Shown piece after piece: positions 18,131 through 25,502 of a stretch of DNA of 64,000 nucleotides. The DNA comes from Enterococcus devriesei. GTDB lineage: Bacteria > Bacillota > Bacilli > Lactobacillales > Enterococcaceae. The translations under genes and the position numbers were made by a program. Under the pieces are notes generated by a model, which saw only the letters and a program-made list of their open reading frames with translations, searched no databases and was not told where the DNA came from. The stretch lies in assembly GCF_001885905.1 (NCBI RefSeq), contig NZ_JXKM01000013.1:17535-81534 (forward strand), written 5' to 3'. Every line of letters begins with the position of its first letter. Position 1 is the stretch's first letter.

Positions 18131-19321
18131 TTATTGTCCAGAGTTCAATTCCATTAATTTTTGTTTCAAATCGCTTTCCATATGACCAATTTCGATCTCG
18201 GCAGCTTGTCGACGTTCGCGACCTTCTTTTTGGATACGTAAAGTTTCTTCTAACGTTTCCACAAGATCGTTTTGAGTTTGCTGTAAAGTATCCAAATCCA
18301 CGATTCCGCGTTCGTTTTCTTTGGCGGTCTCGATGGTTGAAATTTTCAGCATCTCTGAATTTTTCTTCAATAGGTCATTAGTTGTTTCTGATACTTGACG
18401 CTGCGCTGTGACAGCATCTTTTTGACGGAGCAAGGTCAAAGCAATGGCTACTTGGTTTTTCCATAAAGGAATCGCCGTATTGATGGAAGCTTGGATCTTT
18501 TCCGCTAACGCCTGATTCGTATTTTGGATTAAACGAATTTGGGGCGCTTGTTGAATCGTAATTTGACGTGCCAATTTTAGATCATAAGTCCGTTTGTCTA
18601 AGCGATCTAAAAATTGTGAATAGTCGTTTACGATTTGGACATCCATTTGATCACCTGAGGCTTGGGCTTTTTCTGTCGCGGCGGGGATCGTTGTCAGCTT
18701 CATTTCTTCAATCTTCAATTCGGCCGCTGCAATATAGATGTTCAAAGCATCAAAATAATCTTTATTCTTATTGTAAAGTGTTTCTAACATCTGGTTATCT
18801 TTTAACAATCCGTCTTTTTCGACGTTTAGCTTCATAGCGATTTTGTCGATTTGAGCACCGATCTTTTGATACTTAGTAGTAATCTCATAAATCGATTGCT
18901 TAACCTTGCCAAACATTTTTTGGAAGATATTGCCTTCGCCCACACGTAATTCATCAGGGTTGGCTTCGTTTAGGCGGTACATTAATTGGTTCAATGAATC
19001 ACCGATGGGGCCAATGTCCTGTGATGAAACGGAATTCAGCATCGATTGCGAGAATTCACTTAATTTTGTTTGAGCGGTCGAGCCGTAGCTGATGACTGCT
19101 TGCGAATCATTGACGTCGATTTTTTTTGCCAACTCTCGCGCTTGCGCTTGGCGTTCTTCCGGCAATTTGTCCACTAAGCGGTCGGCTTGTTCCTGCGACT
19201 GCAAATGTGAAAGTTCCTGCTGCTGAACCGGGGTTAAGGCATCGGTGCCAAAAGGATTGCTTAATAAATCGTCTAACGTACTATCAACTGGTTGCGTCTG
19301 TGTTTTATTTTCTGGTTCCAC
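18131..19321 (-). CDS. TelA/KlaA-family toxic anion resistance protein
   Basis: A 396-residue cytoplasmic helical protein of the TelA family, first linked to tellurite resistance on IncP plasmids. In Bacillota it is usually paired with xpaC, as here. Long helices cover residues about 40-390, with no membrane segment. The start is a GTG (PENKTQTQ follows) with AGGAGG 7 nt upstream. The gene lies downstream of xpaC on the same strand, separated by a hairpin at 19340-19369, so it may also have its own promoter (TATACT near 19384). A biochemical activity is not known. Confidence 0.85.
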   Translation of the reverse strand: MEPENKTQTQPVDSTLDDLLSNPFGTDALTPVQQQELSHLQSQEQADRLVDKLPEERQAQARELAKKIDVNDSQAVISYGSTAQTKLSEFSQSMLNSVSSQDIGPIGDSLNQLMYRLNEANPDELRVGEGNIFQKMFGKVKQSIYEITTKYQKIGAQIDKIAMKLNVEKDGLLKDNQMLETLYNKNKDYFDALNIYIAAAELKIEEMKLTTIPAATEKAQASGDQMDVQIVNDYSQFLDRLDKRTYDLKLARQITIQQAPQIRLIQNTNQALAEKIQASINTAIPLWKNQVAIALTLLRQKDAVTAQRQVSETTNDLLKKNSEMLKISTIETAKENERGIVDLDTLQQTQNDLVETLEETLRIQKEGRERRQAAEIEIGHMESDLKQKLMELNSGQ

Positions 19322-19339
19322 TCTGGTTCCTCCTGTTCG

Positions 19340-19369
19340 AAAAAAATCTAGCTTAAGCTAGATTTTTTT
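19340..19369 (-). terminator. Symmetrical hairpin between xpaC and telA
   Basis: AAAAAAATCTAGC and GCTAGATTTTTTT flank a TTAA centre. On the minus strand it follows xpaC and immediately precedes the telA ribosome-binding site, so it may be a terminator or attenuator. Confidence 0.6.
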
Positions 19370-19442
19370 GTTAATAATTAGAGTATAACTTGTTTACAAC
19401 GGGAAAGCATATTGAATCAGCTTTACAAACTAGCTTTTTGTT

Positions 19443-20099
19443 TTATTTTGTTGACAAATCAGGATCATGGTCAAGATTTTTTTTCGCAATGGAGATTTCA
19501 ACATCCATGTCTTCTAAATCTTCGGACACGAATTGTTGGTAATCCTTCACGATTAAATCAGCCATTTGATCAATGATCTGCGCACTTTCTTCTAGTTTAC
19601 CATAAACTTCTTTTGACTTAACTTCGTGACTGTTGATTTCGACATAATGATCGGTCAAATCAACAATGTTCGGTAAATGGGTATAAAGAAATTGACTAGC
19701 CTCTGGTAATCGAGTGGGCTCTTTTACCAATTCTTTGAATAACGCCTTTGCTGCTTTCAACGTATCGTGGCGTAAATCAATGGCTTTTAGCTTCGCGCTT
19801 TTCTGAATATTCTGTTGTAAACGTAAAACTTGTTGTTTTGAAAGATTCATCGTTTCACGGAACAGTTCGATTTCACTTTCGCTCATGCCATTTTTTTTGT
19901 AATACGCTTCTTTTTCCTTCGTCAAAAATGGTATTTCTTCTTTTTTACGAGAACCCGTTTTCCTTCCTTTAAAGCCGCTATAAATTAACCATCCACCAAC
20001 AGCCAGCATTAAAAAGACGATAAAGTCGCCGAAATCCCCTTCAAAAAAGCAGAGAATACCGATTGCTGCGATGATTATCGGGAATAGTTTTCTTTGCAT
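19443..20099 (-). CDS. XpaC-like 5-bromo-4-chloroindolyl phosphate hydrolysis family protein
   Basis: A 218-residue protein with two N-terminal membrane helices (about residues 6-20 and 24-42), then a basic segment and a long helical cytoplasmic domain (IELFRETMNLSKQQVLRLQQ and onward). It fits the XpaC family, whose name comes from a Bacillus phosphatase-like phenotype; the true activity is unclear. It partners with TelA in many Bacillota. AGGAGG precedes the ATG. Transcription diverges from nudF. Confidence 0.8.
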   Translation of the reverse strand: MQRKLFPIIIAAIGILCFFEGDFGDFIVFLMLAVGGWLIYSGFKGRKTGSRKKEEIPFLTKEKEAYYKKNGMSESEIELFRETMNLSKQQVLRLQQNIQKSAKLKAIDLRHDTLKAAKALFKELVKEPTRLPEASQFLYTHLPNIVDLTDHYVEINSHEVKSKEVYGKLEESAQIIDQMADLIVKDYQQFVSEDLEDMDVEISIAKKNLDHDPDLSTK

Positions 20100-20250
20100 A
20101 ATAATCCTCCTAATCTGTAAAAACCCTTCACATTTATTTATCCAAAATACTTGATTTCTTTACACGCTCATCATAGCATGAATTTCTATAGAATTAGTAT
20201 GGGACTAAAGATGGATTTTTCATATTTAGAAAAAACGTAAGAAATTTCTG

Positions 20251-20259
20251 TGATACAAT
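20251..20259 (+). promoter_or_regulatory. Extended -10 promoter of the nudF leader
   Basis: TGA followed by TACAAT forms a TGn-extended -10. It lies about 145 nt before nudF and just upstream of the structured leader. The -35 is poor. Confidence 0.5.
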
Positions 20260-20262
20260 AAG

Positions 20263-20367
20263 GCAGAACCGTCGAGAAAAGGTTGCTGACCTGTTCTGAT
20301 ACTTCTTTCAGAAGCGCCATAGAACGGTCTGCGGCTTGACATAGAACTAATTTTTCCACGAAAAATT
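20263..20367 (+). promoter_or_regulatory. Structured 5' leader of nudF (three-way junction plus hairpin)
   Basis: Pairing seen by eye: P1 joins GCAG-A-ACCGT (20263-20272) to ACGGTCTGC (20324-20332), nine pairs with one bulge. It encloses P2, AGGT/ACCT (20280-20292), and P3, TTCTGA/TCAGAA (20294-20313). A separate hairpin, TAATTTTTC-CAC-GAAAAATTA, follows at 20348-20368. There is no U tail, so any control would act on translation or RNA stability. No known riboswitch class was recognised. Confidence 0.4.
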
Positions 20368-20404
20368 AATTCCTTAAGATGAAAAAAGAGGGAAGGTTGT
20401 TGTT

Positions 20405-20974
20405 ATGTTAGAGTATAAAGATTTCGAAGAAAAAACAATCAATCGTAAAGAATTGTTTAAGGGAAAGATCATCGAAGTATATTTGGATGAGGTAGCGTTA
20501 CCGATGGGAGGAACAGCCAAGCGTGAGCTGGTTTTTCATCATGGCGGTGTCGGCATCATTCCGATTACGAAAGAAAACAAACTAATCATGGTCAAGCAAT
20601 TTCGTAAGCCGTTAGAAAAAGTAGTTTTAGAGATTCCAGCTGGAAAAATCGATCCGGGCGAAGGCCAGCACCCTGAAAAAACCGCGCTGCGGGAATTGGA
20701 AGAAGAAACGGGCTTTACAACCGAGAAGTTGACCTATGTAAATGAAATGTATTTATCTCCCGGCTTTTCCAATGAAAAATTATATATTTATGCCGCTACA
20801 GAATTGGTTAAAGTCGAAAACCCGTTGCCGCAAGATGAGGATGAAGTTTTAGAATTATATGAACTGACTTTGGAAGAAGCGAAGCAAGCGATCGTCGATG
20901 GGGCTATTTGCGACGCGAAGACTATTTTTGCGGTCAATTATTGGGAATTGTTGATCTGTAAAGGTGAAAATTAA
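20405..20974 (+). CDS. nudF: ADP-ribose pyrophosphatase (Nudix hydrolase)
   Basis: A 189-residue Nudix enzyme that splits ADP-ribose to AMP and ribose 5-phosphate. An N-terminal beta domain ends in GGVGIIPITKENKLIMVKQF. The Nudix box begins GKIDPGE and ends RELEEETGF; the spacer between the first Glu and REL is nine residues, not the canonical seven, as in some streptococcal NudF proteins. GGGAAGG is a plausible ribosome-binding site. It heads a group with a small membrane protein, mtnN and pncA, all touching NAD or nucleoside turnover. Confidence 0.9.
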   Translation: MLEYKDFEEKTINRKELFKGKIIEVYLDEVALPMGGTAKRELVFHHGGVGIIPITKENKLIMVKQFRKPLEKVVLEIPAGKIDPGEGQHPEKTALRELEEETGFTTEKLTYVNEMYLSPGFSNEKLYIYAATELVKVENPLPQDEDEVLELYELTLEEAKQAIVDGAICDAKTIFAVNYWELLICKGEN

Positions 20975-21015
20975 AAAAAGAGGATGTTCGTTCCACTTTT
21001 ACTTGGGAGGAGAGG

Positions 21016-21306
21016 ATGCGCATGAGTAAATCACCTCTGGTGACGCGCAGCGAAATGAGAAAGCGCAAAGAAGCGCAAGAACGCTTGGCCGAGGAACAAC
21101 GGCAAGCAGCTGAACGAGTGTATGAAAAAAAGCAAAAAGAAATCAGCAGTGTGTATCGTAAAGAACTAAAAAAGAATAAGCCGGTCACCAAGAGTCGCAG
21201 TAGCGAGCGGGCCAAACAAAAAGAACGTGGCAGTTTTTTGAATAAAGCGATCATTTTTGTTTTATTACTATTAATTGTAGTAATGCTGGCGGTATTCTTT
21301 ATTTAA
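21016..21306 (+). CDS. Small C-tail-anchored membrane protein, function unknown
   Basis: A 96-residue protein with a long Lys/Arg/Glu/Gln-rich helical cytoplasmic part (residues 8-70) and one C-terminal transmembrane helix (AIIFVLLLLIVVMLAVFFI). It lies between nudF and mtnN in the same direction with short gaps (41 and 20 nt). GGGAGGAGAGG precedes the ATG at 21016; a second ATG at 21022 is also possible. It resembles conserved unnamed proteins found beside mtnN in lactic acid bacteria. No function is assigned. Confidence 0.75.
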   Translation: MRMSKSPLVTRSEMRKRKEAQERLAEEQRQAAERVYEKKQKEISSVYRKELKKNKPVTKSRSSERAKQKERGSFLNKAIIFVLLLLIVVMLAVFFI

Positions 21307-21326
21307 TTAATTGGAGGGAAAGAACG

Positions 21327-22019
21327 ATGAAAATTGGAATTATCGGCGCGATGGAGCCGGAGGTCAAAGCATTAAGAGAAAGCTTGGGTCATCCTGTATC
21401 ATGGGAGCAATCAGGAGCTTTATTTATTTCAGGGAGTCTAGGAAATCATGAAGTGATCGTGGTACAGTCAGGGATCGGAAAAGTTTTAGCTTCTATTACT
21501 ACGTCTGTTTTGATCCAACAATACAAAGTCAACATGGTCATCAATACCGGAACAGCAGGTGGGATTGGCACCGGCTTAGCAGTAGGAGATATAGTGATCG
21601 CAGATAAAGTAGCGTACTTTGATGTCGATGCGACAACTTTTGGCTATCATATTGGACAAGTTCCCGGCATGCCGCTTTATTTTGAAAGCTCAACCTATTT
21701 GAAGAGCGAAATGCTGGAAGCCAGCAAAAAAATGAATCAGCAGGCTCAAGTAGGCTTAGTTGTTTCTGGCGATAGTTTTGTCAGCAGCGCCTCAAAAATC
21801 TATGAAATCAAAGCGGCCTTTCCGGATGCCTTGGCAGTGGAGATGGAAGGGGCTGCCATCGGACATACCGCTGCACAATTTGGTATTCCCTTTTTGATTG
21901 TACGAGCAATTAGTGATACAGCGGATGGGGAAGCAACGGAGACACATGAAGAGTTTGTTAATCGGACTGGGACGTTATCTGCACAATTAGTCACAGAATT
22001 TGTTAACCATTTAGTTTAA
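21327..22019 (+). CDS. mtnN: 5'-methylthioadenosine/S-adenosylhomocysteine nucleosidase
   Basis: A 230-residue cytoplasmic nucleosidase (Pfs/LuxS pathway). It splits the adenine from methylthioadenosine, S-adenosylhomocysteine and 5'-deoxyadenosine, and its product S-ribosylhomocysteine feeds LuxS. It begins MKIGIIGAMEPEVKAL, so the catalytic Glu12 is in place, and ISDTADGEA near the C-terminus holds the catalytic Asp. VVSGDSFV and AVEMEGAAIGH are family motifs. GGAGGG precedes the ATG. It lies 20 nt after the membrane protein gene. Confidence 0.95.
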   Translation: MKIGIIGAMEPEVKALRESLGHPVSWEQSGALFISGSLGNHEVIVVQSGIGKVLASITTSVLIQQYKVNMVINTGTAGGIGTGLAVGDIVIADKVAYFDVDATTFGYHIGQVPGMPLYFESSTYLKSEMLEASKKMNQQAQVGLVVSGDSFVSSASKIYEIKAAFPDALAVEMEGAAIGHTAAQFGIPFLIVRAISDTADGEATETHEEFVNRTGTLSAQLVTEFVNHLV

Positions 22020-22072
22020 TTAACAACGACGACAGATTAAATTAGTAAAAATTTGACTAGGGGGAAGAATCC

Positions 22073-22618
22073 ATGCGGGCTTTACTTTCAATTGATTATA
22101 CTAATGACTTTGTAGCGACAGATGGGAAGTTAACGACTGGGAAAGCCGGTCAAGCTATTGAAACAGAGTTGGTTGACTTAACCAAAAAATATTTTGAACA
22201 CGGTGATTTCGTCGTCTTTGCCATTGATGGGCACGACCCTAATGATCAATACCATCCGGAAAATAAATTGTTTCCGCCGCACAATGTGATTGGAACAAGC
22301 GGTCGCAAGTTATATGGCTCCTTGGCAGATTTTTATCAAGGGAATCAATCAGCTGAGACGATCTATTGGCTGGACAAGCGGCATTACTCAGCTTTTAGCG
22401 GAACAGATTTAGATATTCGTTTGCGGGAGCGGGGGATTACGGAGCTTTGTTTGACGGGTGTCTGTACTGACATTTGTGTTCTTCATACGGCGGTGGATGC
22501 TTACAACCTCGGCTATCAATTAATGATCCCGGAACAAGCGGTAGCCAGCTTTGATCCTACTGGACATGCGTGGGCCTTGACGCATTTTAAAAATACGTTA
22601 GGCGCAACTATTATTTAA
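22073..22618 (+). CDS. pncA: Nicotinamidase / isochorismatase-fold hydrolase
   Basis: A 181-residue cysteine hydrolase that converts nicotinamide to nicotinate in the NAD salvage route. The catalytic triad is visible: Asp8 in SIDYTNDF, a Lys in LDKRHYSAF, and Cys131 in LTGVCTDICVLHT. The His-rich metal site is present as IDGHDPNDQYHPEN. The gene lies 53 nt behind mtnN, with an AGGGGGAAG ribosome-binding site, and ends at a terminator. Pairing with nudF suggests a shared role in NAD turnover, which is inference. Confidence 0.88.
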   Translation: MRALLSIDYTNDFVATDGKLTTGKAGQAIETELVDLTKKYFEHGDFVVFAIDGHDPNDQYHPENKLFPPHNVIGTSGRKLYGSLADFYQGNQSAETIYWLDKRHYSAFSGTDLDIRLRERGITELCLTGVCTDICVLHTAVDAYNLGYQLMIPEQAVASFDPTGHAWALTHFKNTLGATII

Positions 22619-22621
22619 AAG

Positions 22622-22672
22622 AAAAAAACTGTTCCCCACCTTGCATAGAGGAAGATGGAGGACAGTTTTTAT
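22622..22672. terminator. Terminator between convergent pncA and HAD genes
   Basis: AAAAACTGTTCC and GGACAGTTTTT form the outer stem, and CCACCTT/AAGATGG the inner stem. The T run serves the plus strand, and the A run serves the minus strand. Confidence 0.75.
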
Positions 22673-23343
22673 TTTACATAGGTCGAGATAAAGTTGGTAA
22701 AGTCTTCGATCACACCATCTTTTGCTAATCCTTCTGCTTCAAAAATTCCGCGGTTTTTACCAAAAGGATCGATGGCGACGATCGTTCCAATTTGCGCCCG
22801 TTGTGCGGCTTGTAATCCAGAGTAAGAGTCTTCAATGACTAAACAATCCGCTGGTGCTAGCTCAATTTTTTTAGCCGCGATCAAAAAGATATCCGGCGCG
22901 GGTTTACCGGGAAATGTTCCATTATGATAAACGATTTTTTCAGGATCAAACCATTTGGCCAAAGCAAAAGTTTCCCAATAAAAATCCATATTAACCTTGG
23001 GTGAAGCAGAGGCGATCGTCATGGGGATTTGGTTAGCCTTTAGTGTATCCAATGCTGCTTCTAAGCCTTTTGTAAAATGGATTCTCTCAGGATGAGCCAG
23101 AACGCGTTCACGATAATAAGCTTCTTTTTCATCGGATAACTGTTCCACTTGCTCATCCGTTAAGTCGGCAGAAATAAAGTGACGTAAAATAATATCGTTG
23201 GTTTTTCCATGAATCGAGTGAATAATGTCGGCTTCACTCAATTCTTGTTTTGAATATTTTTTGATCAAATTGATCCAAGCTTCCTCATGAAGATCGGAAT
23301 CTAAAAACATCGTTCCGTTAAAGTCGAAAAGTATCCCTTGCAT
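22669..23343 (-). CDS. HAD-superfamily phosphatase, beta-phosphoglucomutase-like
   Basis: A 224-residue HAD subfamily IA enzyme. Motif I is DFNGTMF: the usual second Asp (DxDGT), which serves as general acid/base, is Asn here. Motif II is TIASAS, motif III GKPAPDIFLIAAKK, and motif IV EDSYSGLQAA. The cap domain follows motif I. Substrate unknown; sugar phosphates are typical. The start at 23343 (MQGILFDF) has GAGGG upstream; an in-frame ATG at 23424 would add 27 low-complexity residues and is not favoured. Confidence 0.82.
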   Translation of the reverse strand: MQGILFDFNGTMFLDSDLHEEAWINLIKKYSKQELSEADIIHSIHGKTNDIILRHFISADLTDEQVEQLSDEKEAYYRERVLAHPERIHFTKGLEAALDTLKANQIPMTIASASPKVNMDFYWETFALAKWFDPEKIVYHNGTFPGKPAPDIFLIAAKKIELAPADCLVIEDSYSGLQAAQRAQIGTIVAIDPFGKNRGIFEAEGLAKDGVIEDFTNFISTYVK

Positions 23344-23478
23344 GTGTTGCCCTCGCTTTTTTATTGATAGTCTTAGTTTAGCACTTTTTGAAAAAAGAAG
23401 ATGAAAAGATAGCATCATTTGCATCTTTATTTTAATCGTTTTATAGTGTTAAAGAATGAATTGATGGAGATGAATTGA

Positions 23479-23853
23479 ATGCTAGACTATTTAGTCATTG
23501 CTCTTTGTGCGTTTATCGGCGGTTCTGCCCGCTACTGGTTAGGTGTTTTTTTGCCAGCGGCTGGGGGCTTTCCGATTGGAACGCTTGCAGTAAATTTAAT
23601 CGGCTGCTTTATTTTTAGCTGGGTTGTTAAACATATTATGAATGATATCGATATTTCGGGACGTTTGGTCTTAGGCGTTGGCGTTGGCTTTTGCGGGGCA
23701 CTGACGACGTTTTCTTCTTTTGCTTTAGACACGATGAAATTGGTCCAAGCGGATCAAATCGGCTTGGCCTTTCTTTACTTAGTTTTGTCTTTTGTCGGTG
23801 GCTTAGCGATGACCTTTTTAGGTGAAGCCATCTATCATAGAAAGGCGGCTTAG
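23479..23853 (+). CDS. crcB: CrcB/Fluc fluoride channel, first copy
   Basis: A 124-residue protein with four membrane helices of the Fluc family. It carries the signature GFCGALTTFSSFALD and the NLIGCFIFSW helix. Fluc proteins are dual-topology dimers that expel fluoride; where two genes sit in tandem, they usually form an obligate heterodimer. The second copy starts 3 nt after this stop. GGAGATG precedes the ATG. No fluoride riboswitch was recognised in the 60 nt upstream. Confidence 0.92.
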   Translation: MLDYLVIALCAFIGGSARYWLGVFLPAAGGFPIGTLAVNLIGCFIFSWVVKHIMNDIDISGRLVLGVGVGFCGALTTFSSFALDTMKLVQADQIGLAFLYLVLSFVGGLAMTFLGEAIYHRKAA

Positions 23854-23855
23854 CG

Positions 23856-24209
23856 ATGACTGAGACTTTATTAGTTGGCAGCGGTGCGGCAATAGGCGCG
23901 ATGCTACGTTTCACCTTAAACAATTATTTTGAATCTCAAACGAAGCGTTTGCCAAGATCGACCTTCTTTATTAATTTGACTGGTAGTTTGTTATTAGGGA
24001 TTTTCTTTGGCTTGCACTTGTCCAATTCCATGTATCTTTTTTTAGGGACAGGAGTGATGGGGGGCTATACGACTTTTTCTACCTTTAATTTTGAGCTATT
24101 CGTCCTTTGGAACAATGACCGGTTGATGTTTTATCGCTATTTGATTGGCTCCTATGGCCTAGGCTTGCTGTTGAGTTTTATTGGGATCGTGATTGGGTCG
24201 AAAATATAA
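23856..24209 (+). CDS. crcB: CrcB/Fluc fluoride channel, second copy
   Basis: A 117-residue Fluc homologue with four helices, NLTGSLLLGIFFG and the signature GVMGGYTTFSTFNFE. It is divergent from the first copy, as expected for heterodimer partners of opposite topology. It is almost certainly co-translated with the first (3-nt gap, AAAGGCGG as ribosome-binding site). A strong terminator follows. Confidence 0.92.
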   Translation: MTETLLVGSGAAIGAMLRFTLNNYFESQTKRLPRSTFFINLTGSLLLGIFFGLHLSNSMYLFLGTGVMGGYTTFSTFNFELFVLWNNDRLMFYRYLIGSYGLGLLLSFIGIVIGSKI

Positions 24210-24247
24210 TAAGAAATAAATTAGTTAACAGGATCGATTTAAATTCA

Positions 24248-24286
24248 AAATACCCCATCAACTCGAGAGTTGATGGGGTATTTTTT
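24248..24286. terminator. Terminator between convergent crcB and uspA
   Basis: AAATACCCCATCAACT and AGTTGATGGGGTATTTTTT are perfect complements around CGAG. It can serve both strands. Confidence 0.92.
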
Positions 24287-24308
24287 AACTTATACAAGTT
24301 AGCTAATT

Positions 24309-24779
24309 TTATTCCTCTTCTTCAGGAATTTTGTTGTCTAAGTCGGTTCTTACGATTAATACATCACAGCCAGCGTTGCGAATGACGTATTCGGAGACTG
24401 ATCCGATAAATAAACGTTCCACAGCATTCAAACCGGTGGCACCTAGCATGATGAGATCAATTTGATTGTTTTCAGGAATTTGATTGGCGATCATAACTTT
24501 CGGAGCACCATATTCAATGACTTTGCTAATGTGTTCCACGCCGTCTTTTTTAGCCTCTGCTTCATAGTCGTCTAATGTTTGTTTAGCCATATCAGTTGCT
24601 TGTTCAGCTAAAACATTATCGAAAGAGGAAACGGTTTGAAATGCTCGTGTATCAATCACGTGTGCCAGTAACAATTCTGCTTGATTCCGTTTCGCGACGT
24701 TTACCGCTTTTCTAAAAGCTAATTCTGCTTCATTCGAACCATCGACTGCAACCATGATTTTACTATATTGTTGTTCCAT
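24309..24779 (-). CDS. Universal stress protein UspA family
   Basis: A 156-residue cytoplasmic nucleotide-binding stress protein. It begins EQQYSKIMVAVDGSNEAE, and the C-terminal ATP-binding motif is present in LGATGLNAVERLFIGSVSEY (G2xG9GS pattern). The ATG at 24779 is chosen because AAAGGAG lies 9 nt upstream; a TTG at 24788 would leave no spacing. The gene follows a small membrane protein gene and a 6S RNA gene on the same strand, a known arrangement in lactic acid bacteria. Confidence 0.9.
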   Translation of the reverse strand: MEQQYSKIMVAVDGSNEAELAFRKAVNVAKRNQAELLLAHVIDTRAFQTVSSFDNVLAEQATDMAKQTLDDYEAEAKKDGVEHISKVIEYGAPKVMIANQIPENNQIDLIMLGATGLNAVERLFIGSVSEYVIRNAGCDVLIVRTDLDNKIPEEEE

Positions 24780-24836
24780 CGTTCTCAACTCCTTTTCACA
24801 TCTTATTTTAAAACAAATACTGAAAAAATGGTACTG

Positions 24837-25121
24837 TTAGTCTTTTTTTGTTTTTGCGCCCATCAAGAGTGCGAAAACCGCGGCTACAACTAAAAGTAAA
24901 ATTAAATACATCATGGAATACGTCCGATTGTTCATAATGCCGATAATGATCGCCATCACACCGAGGACAGCATAGATCGACCCGAAGCGACGCAAAAATC
25001 CGAGGGATTCTGTTTGTTCCTCTTTACTAAACAAAAGTAGAAAGCCTTGAGGTTTTTTGATTAAGTAATAGCTGCAAAGCAATAAAATAAGTGCAAGTAA
25101 AAATAATAATATCCGAATCAT
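24837..25121 (-). CDS. Small three-helix membrane protein, function unknown
   Basis: A 94-residue membrane protein with helices at about residues 2-20, 46-62 and 68-88, and a short basic C-terminus (GAKTKKD). A GGGGGAAG ribosome-binding site supports the ATG at 25121 over an upstream in-frame start. It lies 57 nt upstream of uspA and directly behind the 6S RNA terminator, so it may be expressed by read-through. No function is proposed. Confidence 0.75.
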   Translation of the reverse strand: MIRILLFLLALILLLCSYYLIKKPQGFLLLFSKEEQTESLGFLRRFGSIYAVLGVMAIIIGIMNNRTYSMMYLILLLVVAAVFALLMGAKTKKD

Positions 25122-25141
25122 TTTCTTCCCCCAATATAACA

Positions 25142-25172
25142 AAAAGCAATTTGCAGTACGCAAATTGCTTTC
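25142..25172 (-). terminator. Terminator behind the 6S RNA
   Basis: On the minus strand AAAGCAATTTGC and GCAAATTGCTTT pair perfectly around a 5-nt loop and run into TTTTTGTT. It separates the RNA gene from the small membrane protein gene. Confidence 0.85.
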
Positions 25173-25179
25173 ATTCCAT

Positions 25180-25385
25180 AAAAAAATGGAAAATTCCGTC
25201 GATGCCGTTATTCACCCGATAGTATTGATCCCGCAAGATACAGCAGGTGGGTTCCATGGTCTAAGTATCGAACTACCAAATGAAAAGGCATGTTACCAAC
25301 TTTGACACAAGACGGATCCCAAGATATCAATAAAAATGTTCGGTCAACACTGAAATAGGCAACGCGCACATCACAGAATTTCCAT
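25180..25385 (-). ncRNA. ssrS: 6S RNA (SsrS), regulator of RNA polymerase
   Basis: An RNA of about 205 nt on the minus strand. The ends pair in a long closing helix (25385-25369 with 25204-25186, 15-16 pairs and two bulges). Inner helices include UAUUGAU/AUCAAUA (25332-25326 with 25229-25223) and GGGAUCC/GGAACCC (25320-25314 with 25255-25249, one mismatch). A small CCUGC/GCGGG hairpin lies in the 3' strand of the central bubble (25247-25230). An apical stem-loop completes the rod. This rod with a central bubble and a 3'-strand hairpin is the Gram-positive 6S shape. The location upstream of a small hypothetical gene plus usp matches the known context (including the Lacto-usp motif). 6S RNA mimics an open promoter and binds sigma-A RNA polymerase. 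The fold was made by hand. Confidence 0.78.
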
Positions 25386-25389
25386 CTCA

Positions 25390-25418
25390 ATCATAGCATA
25401 GTCATAATCGAGACGCAA
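25390..25418 (-). promoter_or_regulatory. Promoter of the 6S RNA gene
   Basis: On the minus strand, -35 TTGCGT (25418-25413), a 17-nt spacer and -10 TATGAT (25395-25390). The start point would fall near 25385, exactly where the closing helix begins. Confidence 0.75.
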
Positions 25419-25459
25419 TGAATGGGGCTCTGATATAAAACATTCGTTAGCCCAAAATG

Positions 25460-25489
25460 TTTACGTCTTCTATACGTATATTGTATAAA
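25460..25489 (+). promoter_or_regulatory. Promoter of the WxL protein gene, with a palindrome in the spacer
   Basis: TTTACG (25460-25465) and TATAAA (25484-25489) are 18 nt apart. The spacer contains the perfect palindrome TATACGTATA (25471-25480), a possible operator. AAGGAGG follows just before the ATG. Confidence 0.45.
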
Positions 25490-25502
25490 AAAGGAGGATA
25501 AT

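Noticed and set aside
20348..20368. Copy of the 32.6-33.0 kb repeat in the nudF leader
   Set aside because: Only a short A/T-rich stem is similar, which can arise by chance; the rest of the unit is absent.
23420..23478. Possible fluoride riboswitch before the crcB pair
   Set aside because: The short leader lacks the conserved fluoride-riboswitch sequence blocks.
25208..25390. Minus-strand open frame of 60 codons
   Set aside because: It starts at a TTG without a ribosome-binding site and lies within the folded 6S RNA gene.
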